A stretch of DNA of 64,000 bases. Source: an uncultured Fretibacterium sp. Its GTDB lineage: Bacteria > Synergistota > Synergistia > Synergistales > Aminobacteriaceae. Of this stretch, positions 24,814-34,133 are shown piece by piece. How positions within the stretch are numbered: position 1 is the first letter of the stretch; each line of letters starts with the position of its first letter. Made by a program: the position numbers and the translations under genes. The stretch is taken from the NCBI RefSeq assembly GCF_938030725.1, contig NZ_CALHIQ010000013.1:1-64000 (forward strand). The letters run 5' to 3'. The notes beneath the pieces are model-generated. The model did not search any database. It was not told the origin of the DNA and worked only from the letters and a program-made list of their open reading frames with translations.

Positions 24814-26359
24814 GGAGGTCGATGACGACGACCGCGGAGGTGACGGCGCGGCCCTCTCCATCGTAGGGCTTTGCGTAGCCCTTCTCCTCGATCTGCCGCT
24901 GCCCTTCGACACGCAGTCCGTCGATCTCTCCCGCGCTCCGGGCCAGCTTGAACTCCAGCACGACGACGCGGTGGGGAAAGAGGACCAGGACATCGCTTCG
25001 CCCTCGATTGGTCGGGACCTCCCCGTGGGCCGTGATGCCCGCCCCCCGCAGGAGCATCAGGAACAGGGAGCGGTACAGGGACTCGTCCCGCCGCGTGAAG
25101 TCCTGGTAGGGGATGCCGGCCAGCGCGGTGTTGTACAGCTTGACCGCTCCCTCGATATCCCCGTCCTTCAGCGCACGCCAGAGATTGGAGCCAAGAGCCG
25201 TGAAGTCCTCCACGCGATAGACGTTATCCAGGTACAGGCGCGAGATCGAGTTCAGTACCTCGCGGTTGGGATAGTCCAGCGTCAGCTCCTGCTCCTCCGC
25301 GGATTCGATGGTCAGGTAGCCCGCCTGGTAGAGGAAGCTCTCCGGCCTGGCCCGCTCGATCTCCTGGCTGTCCGCGAAGTCGGCGGAAACGCTTTTGTGC
25401 CGATAGACCTCCGGGTCGTCGATCCCGTGGCTGCGCAGATAGGAGAGGATGAACGTAGGGGAGCCCGAGTGATACCAGTAGTTTTTGAACTCCCTGTCGG
25501 CCAGGAAGTTGAGGATGGAGAAGGGGTTGTAGAGGCGGGTTGTGCCGTCGAAGCAGAAGCCGTCGTAGTAGTCCTTCATCCGCGTCAGGAGCTCCTGGCG
25601 GGAGAGGCGCATCTTGCCGGCCGCGTCGTCGATCCAGCCCACGAAGTCCCGCTCAAGCTCCTCCTGCGTGTAGCCCACGACGTCGCCAAACTCCTCCACC
25701 ATGGAGATGTCCCGCAGGTTGTTCATGGCGGAGAAGACGCCGGTCCTGGTAAACCTGGAGATGCCGGTCAGCATGACGAAGCGGAGGTACTCGTCGTAGT
25801 CCTTCAGGTTAAGGTAGAGGGTCCGAAGATAACTCCTGAACGTTGCAGCCAAGTTCACGTTTCCGATGTTGTCCAGGATGGGTTTGTCGTACTCGTCGAT
25901 GAGGACGACGATCGGCCCTCCGCGCTCAAAAAGTCCCTCAATGGTGTCTTTGAGGGCCCCCAGCGCGCCTTCGGTGTCCTTGCGGGGCATGGGCAGCTCG
26001 TACCTGCGGCCGAAGACCATCAGGTCGTTGTACAGGCTGACGTCGAAACGTTGAACGTCATCCGTAGGCCGTCCCTTTGCCATGCTGAGGCTCAGCACCG
26101 GCGTGGGGTGCCTAGCCTGTTCCGTGGCCCACGCCTCGGCGGCGAGGCCACGGAACAGTTCTAACTTGCCACTGAATAGGGCTTCGAGCGTCGAGAGGGT
26201 CAGGGACTTGCCGAACCGGCGCGGCCGGGAGAGGAAAACCCGATCCGAGTTGATCAACTGCAGCAGTCGAGCCGTCTTGTCCACGTAGAGGTGCCCCCGC
26301 GTCCGCAGCCGCTCAAAGCTCTGAATTCCGATGGGAAGCGTTTTTAAATTTTCGTTCAT
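24791..26359 (-). CDS. AAA-ATPase-like/PD-(D/E)XK nuclease-domain protein
   Basis: 522 aa of a family with many paralogs in Synergistota, Bacteroidota and Clostridia genomes. The N-terminal AAA-ATPase-like domain has YVDKTARL, a P-loop variant SRPRRFGKSLTL (about residues 44-55) and the Walker B-like VVLIDEYDKP. The C-terminal DUF1703/PDDEXK_9 domain carries DVLVLFPHRVVVLEFKLA, a D...ExK nuclease motif, and a FTRRDESLYRSLF segment before it. The function of the family is not settled; mobile or defence-like roles have been suggested. The gene lies 25 bp after pckA on the same strand and may be transcribed with it. Confidence 0.8.
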   Translation of the reverse strand: MNENLKTLPIGIQSFERLRTRGHLYVDKTARLLQLINSDRVFLSRPRRFGKSLTLSTLEALFSGKLELFRGLAAEAWATEQARHPTPVLSLSMAKGRPTDDVQRFDVSLYNDLMVFGRRYELPMPRKDTEGALGALKDTIEGLFERGGPIVVLIDEYDKPILDNIGNVNLAATFRSYLRTLYLNLKDYDEYLRFVMLTGISRFTRTGVFSAMNNLRDISMVEEFGDVVGYTQEELERDFVGWIDDAAGKMRLSRQELLTRMKDYYDGFCFDGTTRLYNPFSILNFLADREFKNYWYHSGSPTFILSYLRSHGIDDPEVYRHKSVSADFADSQEIERARPESFLYQAGYLTIESAEEQELTLDYPNREVLNSISRLYLDNVYRVEDFTALGSNLWRALKDGDIEGAVKLYNTALAGIPYQDFTRRDESLYRSLFLMLLRGAGITAHGEVPTNRGRSDVLVLFPHRVVVLEFKLARSAGEIDGLRVEGQRQIEEKGYAKPYDGEGRAVTSAVVVIDLQKHEAAL

Positions 26360-26384
26360 CGCTCCGATGGGGACGAACTCCGCC

Positions 26385-28037
26385 CTACCTCATCGCGGCG
26401 ATGACCGCCTCGAGGGCCTCCTTCGCGTCCGAGGGCAGTTTGTCTACGCCGCCGCGCTCCGTTTCGCGGGCGATCACGAAGTTCAGCCGGTCCTGGAAGC
26501 GGGCCTTGAGCTGCTCGCGATAGGCGGCATCGTTCAGGTCGACCTTGAAGTCCGGCATGTCCAGCGTCTTGAGCCCCGGCAGGTCACCGAAGGGAACCCA
26601 GCGGGCCCTGCCCTCCACGATGGACTCGATGATGCCCAGCGTGTGCTCCTTCTTCACCTTGGTGCCCATGAAGTCGGCGGTGTTCAGGATATAGCAGTCC
26701 ACTCCGTCGGCCAAGAGCGTCTTGAAGCGCTCGTAGTCCATGGAGAGCGGGTAGGTGCGGAAGGGGTTGGCGTAGGGCTCGCACACCAGGGCGTTGGGGT
26801 CCACGCCGGGGGCTAGGCGTTCCGCGCTGGTGCGCTTGGTGGCCAGGGTCGCGCCCAGCACCGCGCCGAGGGACGGGCCCTCCAGCTTCAGCACGGGGGG
26901 GATCGTCGGGTCGCGCATGAGCCAGAAGATGGCGTTCAGCGGCTCGTCGATGCGATCCACGCGGTTGGGGGACCAGAGGCGGGACTTGACGGAACGGCCG
27001 TTGCCGTTGCGCATGTCCTCCGTCACGGCGACCTTCCGGCCGTCCCTGGTGACGGTGGCGCCGCAGTTCTGGATCGTCAGGAGGTACTTGTTGTCCTCGC
27101 AGCCGATGGGGTAGTCCGCCAGCTTGTCGAAGTAGGTGGGCTCCATGGCGATGGCGTACTTGTCCTTGATGTTGACGATGAAGGCGTCGTCGTGCAGCAC
27201 CATGATGTCGTACCTGCCGTCGTGTTTGGCGTGGGTGATGGTGGACTTGCCGGAGCCCGACAGGCCGAAGGCCGCCATGACGAACTTCCTTCCGTCCTTC
27301 ATCGTGTAGCGCTTCAGGCCGCCGTGGCAGGCCGCGTAGCCGTTGCGGGCGGCGATGCCCCAGGCCAGGGTCAGGGTCCCCTTCTTCAGCTCGCCGAAGT
27401 AGCGCAGGCCCAGCACCGCGGCGCAGTTCTCCTCAGGGGAGAAGAACGCGAGGCCCAGCGGGAAGTCCGGGTGCGACCAGTCGGGATCGGCGAAGAAGAA
27501 GATGTCGCCGTCGGTGTCCGAGATCCTTCGGGAGGCCGCGTAGCGTGGCCTGTACCTCTCGTTGTCGTACTGAAAGTTGATCATCCAGTTGTAGAGGTTG
27601 TTCTCGTAGCCCTCCGGCAGGAGCAGGTGGGCCTTCACCATGAAGTCCTCGTCCAGCCCCACGTAGGCGTCCGCCTGGTACATCCTGCGGTAGCGCGTGT
27701 TGAAGATGGCCTCGCGCACCACGGTGCAGAGGGCCTTGGCGTCCACGCCGGGCCAGCCCACGATGCGGCGCGCCGCCGCCGTGCGGCCGAAGATTGCGCC
27801 GTCGTTGAACAGCAGGACGTTTGCGTCCTGGGGCAGCTCCTGCTCCGTGGGGTGGTAGACGGGCATCCCCGTCAGCTCGACCGTGCCCGGGCTGTTCTTC
27901 GCCAGGTTGTAGGCCTCCTTCAGGTCCAGCACCCGGTGGACGTTGTTGCCGTAGAACACGGCCTCCACCGTCGGGCGGACCTGAGTCTTGTTCACCTTTT
28001 TAAAGTTCTCCTCGTCGTAAGCGCCGATCGTCGCCAT
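26385..28037 (-). CDS. pckA: Phosphoenolpyruvate carboxykinase (ATP)
   Basis: 550 aa. The kinase P-loop GLSGSGKST lies at residues 258-266, with HGGLKRYTMKDG before it and the metal-binding VLHDDAFIV after it. Length fits ATP-dependent PEP carboxykinase (about 520-550 aa). The enzyme interconverts oxaloacetate + ATP and PEP + CO2 + ADP; in fermenting organisms it often runs toward oxaloacetate, gaining ATP. The ATG follows AAGGAGTGGGGG. The gene has its own candidate promoter in the gap before it. The assignment is firm at family level, though the protein is diverged from enteric PckA. Confidence 0.9.
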   Translation of the reverse strand: MATIGAYDEENFKKVNKTQVRPTVEAVFYGNNVHRVLDLKEAYNLAKNSPGTVELTGMPVYHPTEQELPQDANVLLFNDGAIFGRTAAARRIVGWPGVDAKALCTVVREAIFNTRYRRMYQADAYVGLDEDFMVKAHLLLPEGYENNLYNWMINFQYDNERYRPRYAASRRISDTDGDIFFFADPDWSHPDFPLGLAFFSPEENCAAVLGLRYFGELKKGTLTLAWGIAARNGYAACHGGLKRYTMKDGRKFVMAAFGLSGSGKSTITHAKHDGRYDIMVLHDDAFIVNIKDKYAIAMEPTYFDKLADYPIGCEDNKYLLTIQNCGATVTRDGRKVAVTEDMRNGNGRSVKSRLWSPNRVDRIDEPLNAIFWLMRDPTIPPVLKLEGPSLGAVLGATLATKRTSAERLAPGVDPNALVCEPYANPFRTYPLSMDYERFKTLLADGVDCYILNTADFMGTKVKKEHTLGIIESIVEGRARWVPFGDLPGLKTLDMPDFKVDLNDAAYREQLKARFQDRLNFVIARETERGGVDKLPSDAKEALEAVIAAMR

Positions 28038-28123
28038 CGTTAAACCCCCACTCCTTTTTTGTGTATCGCGCCGCCCTGTCCTCGCGCGGCGGCCCTTTTT
28101 TGAACGCCGAAAGCCCTCACGCC

Positions 28124-28129
28124 ATTATA
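28124..28129 (-). promoter_or_regulatory. Perfect -10 element upstream of pckA
   Basis: A minus-strand TATAAT lies about 87 bp before the pckA ATG, without a clear -35. The leader between them contains a GC-rich hairpin of GCCGCC/GGCGGC type (about 28067-28095). Confidence 0.5.
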
Positions 28130-28237
28130 GCCCGATTGCCCCGCGCCTGGGGCGTGTCGTCAATTGAGCCATCCTGCAATGACAACGAAACAAACGAAGC
28201 CAGGACTTTCAAAATGTCGGTCAATCGATGGGGACCG

Positions 28238-29134
28238 TCAACGGTTGGTCAGTGCATCTTTGCGCTCCCTGTTCCGGTCCGCGGGGGAGGAGGAGGCGGT
28301 GCCGAGGGCCCGTTCCCACTCGATGCCGGCCGGGTTGGGGATCAGGATGAAGGAGGTCCCGAAGCGCTCACTCTCCCGGTCCACGGCTCTGCGGCACTCT
28401 GCGGCCGGCTTGCCCTCCAGGTCCAGGGGCAGGTCATCGACGCTGTCCCCCAAGTAGAGGACGACGTCGTACTCCTCAGCGACCTTTGCGAAGCGGGGCA
28501 TCTTGTTGAGGGGCTCCGCTCCGCCGGCGCGGGCCAGCAGGCGGTCCTCCACGGCCTGGGGGAGCCCCAGGGCCTGAAGCTCCTTCAGGGCCTCTCCGGT
28601 CTGCTCCTGCGTTTCAAGGGGACGGTTCGTCGCGTAGAAGATCGCCACGCCCAACTCGTCCGCGGCCTTCAGAAGGTCCAGGGCGCCGGGGAGGAGGTCC
28701 TCCGAGGCGAGGTTGTCCCAGTCCTCCGTCCCGTCAAAGAGCTTCCCTTCCCTGAGGCGGTCCGCCATGGCACGGCTGCGGTCGAGGATCGCCCCCGGAC
28801 AGTCCACGACGATGGCCAGGGGGCTGTCCTCCCTCCGGCGGCTGACGAAGGCCCATCGGATGCGCTCCAGCGCAGCGTTGTAGGCCTGATGGCACAGCGC
28901 GCGGTACTCGGCGGAGGTCCTCACCCAGAGGACGGCCGTGAGGGACTGGTCGGCGACCTCGCGCTCCGAGATGGCAGGGGCCGGAGCGGGAGTGGTTTCG
29001 AGCGGTTTGTACGCGTCGGTCTGGGGCGTTGGGGCCTGCGTTTTGGCCCGGATAACGAGCAGGATTGCGATGAGGGCGACGACTCCCCACCACGCGAGGG
29101 TCCTCAGGTACTTCCTGTCTTCCATAAGCTTCAT
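28238..29134 (-). CDS. HAD-superfamily acid phosphatase-like protein with degenerate active site
   Basis: 298 aa. One N-terminal transmembrane helix (about residues 13-30) anchors a HAD domain of the class B/C acid phosphatase type (lipoprotein e(P4)-like): LTAVLWVRTSAEYRALCHQAYNAA and YATNRP (motif II) and LYLGDSVDDL (motif IV) are present. Motif I, normally DxDxT, reads DCPGA at residues 111-115, so the second catalytic Asp and the Thr are gone. The protein probably cannot dephosphorylate by the standard mechanism. It may be a binding or structural relative. It is transcribed from a divergent region shared with the next plus-strand gene. Confidence 0.75.
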   Translation of the reverse strand: MKLMEDRKYLRTLAWWGVVALIAILLVIRAKTQAPTPQTDAYKPLETTPAPAPAISEREVADQSLTAVLWVRTSAEYRALCHQAYNAALERIRWAFVSRRREDSPLAIVVDCPGAILDRSRAMADRLREGKLFDGTEDWDNLASEDLLPGALDLLKAADELGVAIFYATNRPLETQEQTGEALKELQALGLPQAVEDRLLARAGGAEPLNKMPRFAKVAEEYDVVLYLGDSVDDLPLDLEGKPAAECRRAVDRESERFGTSFILIPNPAGIEWERALGTASSSPADRNRERKDALTNR

Positions 29135-29150
29135 GGTAAGGTCCTCCTTA

Positions 29151-29200
29151 AGTATAAAAATGCTGCCTTGCTGGACTGCGGTGTGGTATAACTATACCAC
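29151..29200. promoter_or_regulatory. Divergent promoter region with palindrome
   Basis: A perfect inverted repeat GTGGTATA-AC-TATACCAC (29183-29200) includes -10-like TATA sequences on both strands and ends directly before the GAGGAGG of the plus-strand gene. A minus-strand TATACT (29156-29151) could serve the HAD gene. This is probably an operator or a symmetric promoter core. Confidence 0.5.
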
Positions 29201-29212
29201 GAGGAGGAAATT

Positions 29213-29860
29213 TTGGAGCGGCCTGCTGTGGTGAGGCGGCGCGGAGGTACGGACCCGGCGCGGCGGCTCAGGCCGGCCGGTGCGGAAGGGAGGCAGCGGG
29301 CGAACGCCGCCCGCGTTTTGAATGTGCCTTTGGACACGGAAGCGATTGAGTCGGACGGTGGCCCCCCTGTGACGGGTCACGGACACCGCATCGTGAACTT
29401 CACGCTGGTGGGAGCCGTCACCTGCTCCCTGCCGGCGGCCCTCTGCGCCCTTCTGGGCGCCGCCTTCCCGGACTCCAGCGAGTGGCTGCTGTGGGGGCGG
29501 AACAGGAACCGCTGGCACCGCAGGCTCACGCACTGGTTCGTCCCATGGCTCGCGCTCTCCCTCCTGTGTCTGGACCGCGCGGGGTGGCGGACGCCGACCC
29601 TTGCGGGCCTGGCGGAAGGGTCGGCGGGGGACCTGTGGGCCTGCGCCGGATTCTGGCTGTTGGGGGGCCTGCTGCACATCGCGCTGGACGCCTGCTGCGG
29701 CAAGGTGCCCCTTCTCCTGCCCTGGCGGAGGACCTTTGGAGCGCACCTCTTCAGGACCTCGCCCAGGCCGGGGGAACTCAGTCCGGGGGAGATGGCCGTC
29801 ACGTTCTTCCTGTCGGCCACGGCTCTGGGAGCCTGGGCTGCACGGGCAGGACTCCTCTAA
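29213..29860 (+). CDS. YdjM-like membrane-bound metal-dependent hydrolase family protein
   Basis: 215 aa. I chose the TTG at 29213 because GAGGAGG lies 5 bp upstream. The first 55 residues are Arg-rich and poorly conserved. The core has four hydrophobic segments with HRRLTHWFVPWLAL and LLHIALDACCGKVPLLLPW, the His/Asp pattern of the YdjM (LexA-binding, inner-membrane hydrolase-like, PF04307) family. In E. coli YdjM is an SOS-linked inner-membrane protein of unclear function. A GGAGG site for the following gene lies 56 bp after the stop, with no terminator seen. Confidence 0.65.
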   Translation: MERPAVVRRRGGTDPARRLRPAGAEGRQRANAARVLNVPLDTEAIESDGGPPVTGHGHRIVNFTLVGAVTCSLPAALCALLGAAFPDSSEWLLWGRNRNRWHRRLTHWFVPWLALSLLCLDRAGWRTPTLAGLAEGSAGDLWACAGFWLLGGLLHIALDACCGKVPLLLPWRRTFGAHLFRTSPRPGELSPGEMAVTFFLSATALGAWAARAGLL

Positions 29861-29917
29861 GCGGAGCCGCGCGACCCGCCGCCAGCTCTCATTTTAAAAG
29901 GTCAGGAGGTCTTTCTC

Positions 29918-31234
29918 ATGCCGTGGATATGGTCGGTCCTCATGCCGCATCCCCCGATCCTCGTTCCGGAGTTGGGGCGGGGCAGAGAGGCGGAGGCGGC
30001 GGAAACGCTCGCCGGTCTTGACCGGGTGGCGGAGGCGGTGCGGGGTCGGGAGCCGGAGGTCCTGCTGGTCCTCTCCCCACATCATCCCTGCACGCCTGGC
30101 TCTCTGGGCTTCAACGCGGCCCCGGAGTCCGAGGGGTCCTTTGCGGCCTTCGGGGCCCCGAAGGTGCGGGTGGACTTTCGCACCCGCGCGGAAGACCGGG
30201 AAGCGCTTGGGCGCTTTTTGATGCCCCATGGCATCCCGGTTTCCCATCAGGCCTCGCCCGACCTCTCGTCGGATCAGGGGACCCTGGTCCCGCTCTACTT
30301 CCTGCGCCGCGCCTGGGGGGCCCTGCCGGCGACGCTGACGGCCTCGCCGGTGGGGCTCTCGCCGCGCGGAGCCTTCGATCTGGGGCAGGCCCTGGCGGAC
30401 TTCGACGACGGGCGGACCTGGGCGCTGCTGGCCAGCGGCGACCTGTCTCACCGCCTGACCCCCTCCGCCCCCGCAGGCTACGCCCCGGAGGCGGGGCGCG
30501 CCTTCGACGACGCGGTGCTCGAGGCCCTGCGGCAGGGCTCCGCGGCGCCGATCTTCGCCCTCGGCCTCAAGACGATCAACGAGGCTGGCCAGTGCGGGCT
30601 GTGGTCCGTCCTGACGATGCTGGGGCTCATGGAAGCCCTGGGTGGCGCGGCAAAGGTGCTCTCCTACGAGGGCCCCTTCGGCGTGGGCTACTGCACCGCG
30701 GTGTGGGACGCTCCGGCCCCCGCCCCCGTCCGCCTGGCGCGGGAAACGGTGACGCGCCTCCTCTCCGGCAGGCCCCTGCCGGAGAGGGGCGGCGACGTGT
30801 GCGCTTCGCCGCTGTGGGAGCGGACTGCAGCGTGCTTCGTGTCCATCAAGACGAGGCAGGGCGCCCTCCGCGGCTGCATCGGGACCCTCGCGCCGTCGCA
30901 GGGGACGCTGGATCGCGAGATCATCGAGAACGCCGTGGCGGCCGCGACGCGGGACCCGCGCGTCCCTCCCATGACGGCGGAGGAGCTGGAGGGCGTCCGC
31001 CTGTCGGTGGACGTGCTGTCGGACCCGGAGCCCGTCGAGGGGGTGGAGCAGCTGGACCCCAAGCTCTGGGGCGTCATTGTGTCGAAGGGCTGGCAGCGCG
31101 GCGTTCTGCTGCCGGACCTGGAGGGCGTGGACACCGCGGAGCAGCAGGTGGAGATCGCGGCCCGAAAGGCCGGCCTCAGCAGCCTGGAGGGCGTCGCGCT
31201 CCAGCGCTTCAGCGTGACGCGGTATCGGGAGTAG
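29918..31234 (+). CDS. LigB-like dioxygenase domain fused to AMMECR1 (AmmeMemoRadiSam system protein A type)
   Basis: 438 aa with two domains. Residues about 1-255 form a class III extradiol dioxygenase (LigB-like) domain with MPHPPILVPELG, SPHHPC and SGDLSHRL. Residues about 265-438 form an AMMECR1 domain with the signature LRGCIGTLAPSQG and VIVSKGWQRGVLLPDLEGV. Genomes usually carry these with a Memo protein and a radical SAM enzyme, but no radical SAM gene is nearby. The biochemical role of the system is unknown; a modification involving metal-dependent chemistry has been proposed. AGGAGG precedes the ATG. It is followed by UDP-sugar metabolism genes. Confidence 0.8.
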   Translation: MPWIWSVLMPHPPILVPELGRGREAEAAETLAGLDRVAEAVRGREPEVLLVLSPHHPCTPGSLGFNAAPESEGSFAAFGAPKVRVDFRTRAEDREALGRFLMPHGIPVSHQASPDLSSDQGTLVPLYFLRRAWGALPATLTASPVGLSPRGAFDLGQALADFDDGRTWALLASGDLSHRLTPSAPAGYAPEAGRAFDDAVLEALRQGSAAPIFALGLKTINEAGQCGLWSVLTMLGLMEALGGAAKVLSYEGPFGVGYCTAVWDAPAPAPVRLARETVTRLLSGRPLPERGGDVCASPLWERTAACFVSIKTRQGALRGCIGTLAPSQGTLDREIIENAVAAATRDPRVPPMTAEELEGVRLSVDVLSDPEPVEGVEQLDPKLWGVIVSKGWQRGVLLPDLEGVDTAEQQVEIAARKAGLSSLEGVALQRFSVTRYRE

Positions 31235-31292
31235 GGCGCGGCGGTGGGCCGCCTCCCGGTTTTGTCATAACAACTGGAAATGGGGTCGTCAG

Positions 31293-32645
31293 ATGAAGCT
31301 TGCGGTGATCGGCACCGGGTACGTGGGCCTTGTGACGGGGACCTGCCTCGCCCGATACGGCAATACGGTGGTGTGCGTGGATACGAACGGGGAGCGCGTG
31401 GCGACGCTTCGCGGCGGACGGGTCCCCTTCTACGAGCCGGGGCTGGACGAGATGATGGCGCGCAACGCCGCCGAGGGGCGCCTCTCCTTCACGACGGAGG
31501 CGGCGGAGGCCCTGGAGGGGGCCAACGTCTGCTTCATCACGGTGGGGACGCCTTCGGCCCCGGACGGCAGCGCGGACCTCTCCTTCGTCGAGGGGGCGGC
31601 CCGCAGCATCGGGCGCGGCATGTCGGGGGACCTGCTGGCCGTGGTGAAGTCCACCGTCCCCGTGGGGACGAACGCCCGCGTCCGGGACTGGATTCGTGAG
31701 GAGCTCAACGCGCGGGGGGCCCGGCACGCGCTGGGCATGGCCTCGAACCCGGAGTTCCTGCGGGAGGGGGCGGCGCTCCGGGACTTCGTGGAGCCGGACC
31801 GCGTGGTCCTCGGCGCGGACTCGCCGGAGGCCGCGGAAACCCTGAGGCGCATCTACTCCTTCCTGGAGCCCGCAAAGCTGCTCTTCATGGACATCGCCTC
31901 GGCGGAGATGGCGAAGTACGCTGCCAACGCCATGCTGGCGGCCCGCATCTCCTTCATGAACGAGATGGCCTGCATCTGCAGCCGCGTGGGAGCGGACGTG
32001 GAGAGTGTGCGCCAGGCCATGGGGCGGGACGACCGCATCGGCGCGAAGTTCCTGCGGGCGGGCTGCGGCTACGGCGGCTCCTGCTTCCCCAAGGACGTGC
32101 GGGCGCTTCGGGACTTCGCCCGGGCGACGGGCTACGAGCCGAACCTGCTGACGGCGGTGGACGAGGTGAACACGCGGGCCAAGGGACTTCTGCTGGAAGA
32201 GCTCCGGGGGCGCCTGGGGGACCTGTCGGGCCGCGTGATCGCTCTGTGGGGCCTGGCCTTCAAGCCCAAGACCTCCGACACCCGCGAGGCGCCGGCTCAG
32301 GTCCTGATCCACGGCCTCCTGGCCGCCGGGGCTTCCGTCAGGGCCAGCGACCCCCGCGCCATCGAGGAAACGCGCGCGGCGCTGGGGGACCTGCCCAACG
32401 TGACCTACGTCGCAGACCCCTACGAGACGGCGCGGGGCGCGGATGCCCTGGCCGTGGTCACGGAGTGGGACATCTACCGCCAGCCGGACTTCGCCCGGCT
32501 CCGGTCGTTCCTGCGCACGCCGATCATCGTCGATGGGCGCAACGTCTACTCCCGCGAGGAGATGGCGCGGGCCGGCTTCGACTACCTCTCCGTCGGACGT
32601 CCGCCCGTCCTGGCCGCCTCCGGCCCGGTGGGGAGGGCGCTCTAG
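31293..32645 (+). CDS. UDP-glucose/GDP-mannose dehydrogenase family protein
   Basis: 450 aa. The N-terminal NAD site GTGYVGLVTG (7-16), the central ESxP-like region KSTVPVGT, and the catalytic cysteine motif GYGGSCFPKD (about residue 260) define the family. The C-terminal domain includes WGLAFKPKTSDTREAP. It oxidises a nucleotide sugar (most likely UDP-glucose to UDP-glucuronate) in two NAD-dependent steps for capsule, LPS or exopolysaccharide. The stop codon overlaps the GTG of the next gene by one base, coupling it to heptose synthesis, so an envelope polysaccharide role is likely. Confidence 0.9.
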   Translation: MKLAVIGTGYVGLVTGTCLARYGNTVVCVDTNGERVATLRGGRVPFYEPGLDEMMARNAAEGRLSFTTEAAEALEGANVCFITVGTPSAPDGSADLSFVEGAARSIGRGMSGDLLAVVKSTVPVGTNARVRDWIREELNARGARHALGMASNPEFLREGAALRDFVEPDRVVLGADSPEAAETLRRIYSFLEPAKLLFMDIASAEMAKYAANAMLAARISFMNEMACICSRVGADVESVRQAMGRDDRIGAKFLRAGCGYGGSCFPKDVRALRDFARATGYEPNLLTAVDEVNTRAKGLLLEELRGRLGDLSGRVIALWGLAFKPKTSDTREAPAQVLIHGLLAAGASVRASDPRAIEETRAALGDLPNVTYVADPYETARGADALAVVTEWDIYRQPDFARLRSFLRTPIIVDGRNVYSREEMARAGFDYLSVGRPPVLAASGPVGRAL

Positions 32646-34129
32646 TGTCCGCGCCGTTCCAGCCCCAGCGCGCGTTGGGTGAGTTCCTGCGCAGCGGCAG
32701 GGCGGCGGAAACCTCCGTGGCCGTCCTGGGCGACATCGTCCTGGACCGATACCTCACGGGGTCCACCCGCCGCGTGTCCCGCGAGGCCCCCATCCCCGTC
32801 GTGGTGTGCGACACGCGGGCCGCCGCCGACAACCTGGGGGGCGCGGGGAACGTGGCGGCGAACCTCCGGGGGATTGGATGCCGCGTCTGGCTTGCGGGCA
32901 TGGTGGGCGACGACGCCTTCGGCCAGAAGGTGAGGGGGCACGTGCAGTCCTTCAGGATCGAGCCCCGGCTCTGGCCGCGCCGGACCCCCACCCTGGTGAA
33001 GACCCGGCTGATCTGCGGCGGGCAGCAGCTGGCCCGATTCGACTTCGAGGACGTGGAGCCCCTGCCCCCAGAGGGCGTGGAGAACGCGCTGGACTTCCTG
33101 AACAAGGCCATCGACGGCGGCGTGCGCACGGTGATCCTGTCCGACTACGGCCTGGGGTACTGCACGCCGGAGCTGTGCCAGGGCGTCATCTCCATGGCGG
33201 CCCGGCGGGGCGCTCACGTGCTGGTGGACCCCCGCGGCGTGGATTGGTCCAAGTACCGCGGCGCGGCACTGGCCACGCCGAATCTGGGGGAGCTGAGCGC
33301 CACCTGGGGACGCCACGTCCGCAACGATCCGAAGACGGTGGCGGAGGTCGGCGAGAAGGTCCGCCGGAAGAACGGCCTGAAATGGCTCCTGGTGACGCGG
33401 TCCTCCCGCGGCATGACGCTCCTGGGGCCGGAGGCCGTCCGCCACATCCGGGCCCATCCGGTGGAGGTCTTCGACGTCAGCGGCGCTGGGGACACCGTCA
33501 TCGCCATGCTGGCTGCCCTCAACGCTGCGGGCTTTGACGCGGAGCGGGCCTCCAGCATGGCCAACGAGGCCGCGCAGTTCGTCATCACGCGGTCGGGGAC
33601 CTACGCCTTCACCGCCAGGGACTACCTGGAGGCCTATCGGTCGCGGACGCCCTACCTCTTCAGCCCCGTTGCGGAAACGGACGCGGCCGTCCGGCAGGTG
33701 CGGGCCTGGCAGTCGGCGGGGCAGCGCGTCATCTTCACAAACGGCTGTTTCGACGTGCTGCACGCAGGGCACCTGGACAGCCTGCGCCGGGCCCGGCTCC
33801 TGGGGGACAGGCTGGTGGTGGGGCTGAACAGCGACCGGTCCGTTCGCGCGCTGAAGGGGCCAAGCCGCCCGGTGAACCCGCAGGACCTGCGGGCGGAGCT
33901 CCTAGCCGCCCTGAGGCCCGTGGACATGGTGGTGATCTTCGACGAGGACACGCCCCGGGAGCTCCTGTCGCGCCTGCGGCCCGACGTACTGGCCAAGGGC
34001 GGGGACTACCGCGCCGAGGAGCTGCCCGGCCGCGAGTTCGTGGACGAGGTGGTCATCCTGCCGCTTCTCGAGGGACATTCCACGACGCGCATCCTGAACC
34101 ACGGAAGGGAGGGCGGCGCGGAGGCTTGA
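32645..34129 (+). CDS. hldE: Bifunctional heptose-7-phosphate kinase/heptose-1-phosphate adenylyltransferase
   Basis: 494 aa, close to the usual HldE length (about 475). The N-terminal half is a PfkB/ribokinase-type kinase with NLGGAGNVAANL and the anion-hole motif DVSGAGDTVIAM. The C-terminal half is a cytidylyltransferase fold with FTNGCFDVLHAGHLDSLRRA and LNSDRSVRALKGPSRP. Together they convert D-glycero-D-manno-heptose-7-phosphate toward ADP-heptose, the LPS inner-core precursor, which supports a diderm host. Translation probably starts at the GTG that overlaps the preceding TAG. No hldD or gmhB is in the window. Confidence 0.9.
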   Translation: MSAPFQPQRALGEFLRSGRAAETSVAVLGDIVLDRYLTGSTRRVSREAPIPVVVCDTRAAADNLGGAGNVAANLRGIGCRVWLAGMVGDDAFGQKVRGHVQSFRIEPRLWPRRTPTLVKTRLICGGQQLARFDFEDVEPLPPEGVENALDFLNKAIDGGVRTVILSDYGLGYCTPELCQGVISMAARRGAHVLVDPRGVDWSKYRGAALATPNLGELSATWGRHVRNDPKTVAEVGEKVRRKNGLKWLLVTRSSRGMTLLGPEAVRHIRAHPVEVFDVSGAGDTVIAMLAALNAAGFDAERASSMANEAAQFVITRSGTYAFTARDYLEAYRSRTPYLFSPVAETDAAVRQVRAWQSAGQRVIFTNGCFDVLHAGHLDSLRRARLLGDRLVVGLNSDRSVRALKGPSRPVNPQDLRAELLAALRPVDMVVIFDEDTPRELLSRLRPDVLAKGGDYRAEELPGREFVDEVVILPLLEGHSTTRILNHGREGGAEA

Positions 34130-34133
34130 GGCC

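Noticed and set aside
28067..28101. GC hairpin with six T downstream, considered as a terminator
   Set aside because: The T-run lies on the plus strand while both neighbours are transcribed on the minus strand; it may instead be a structured pckA leader.
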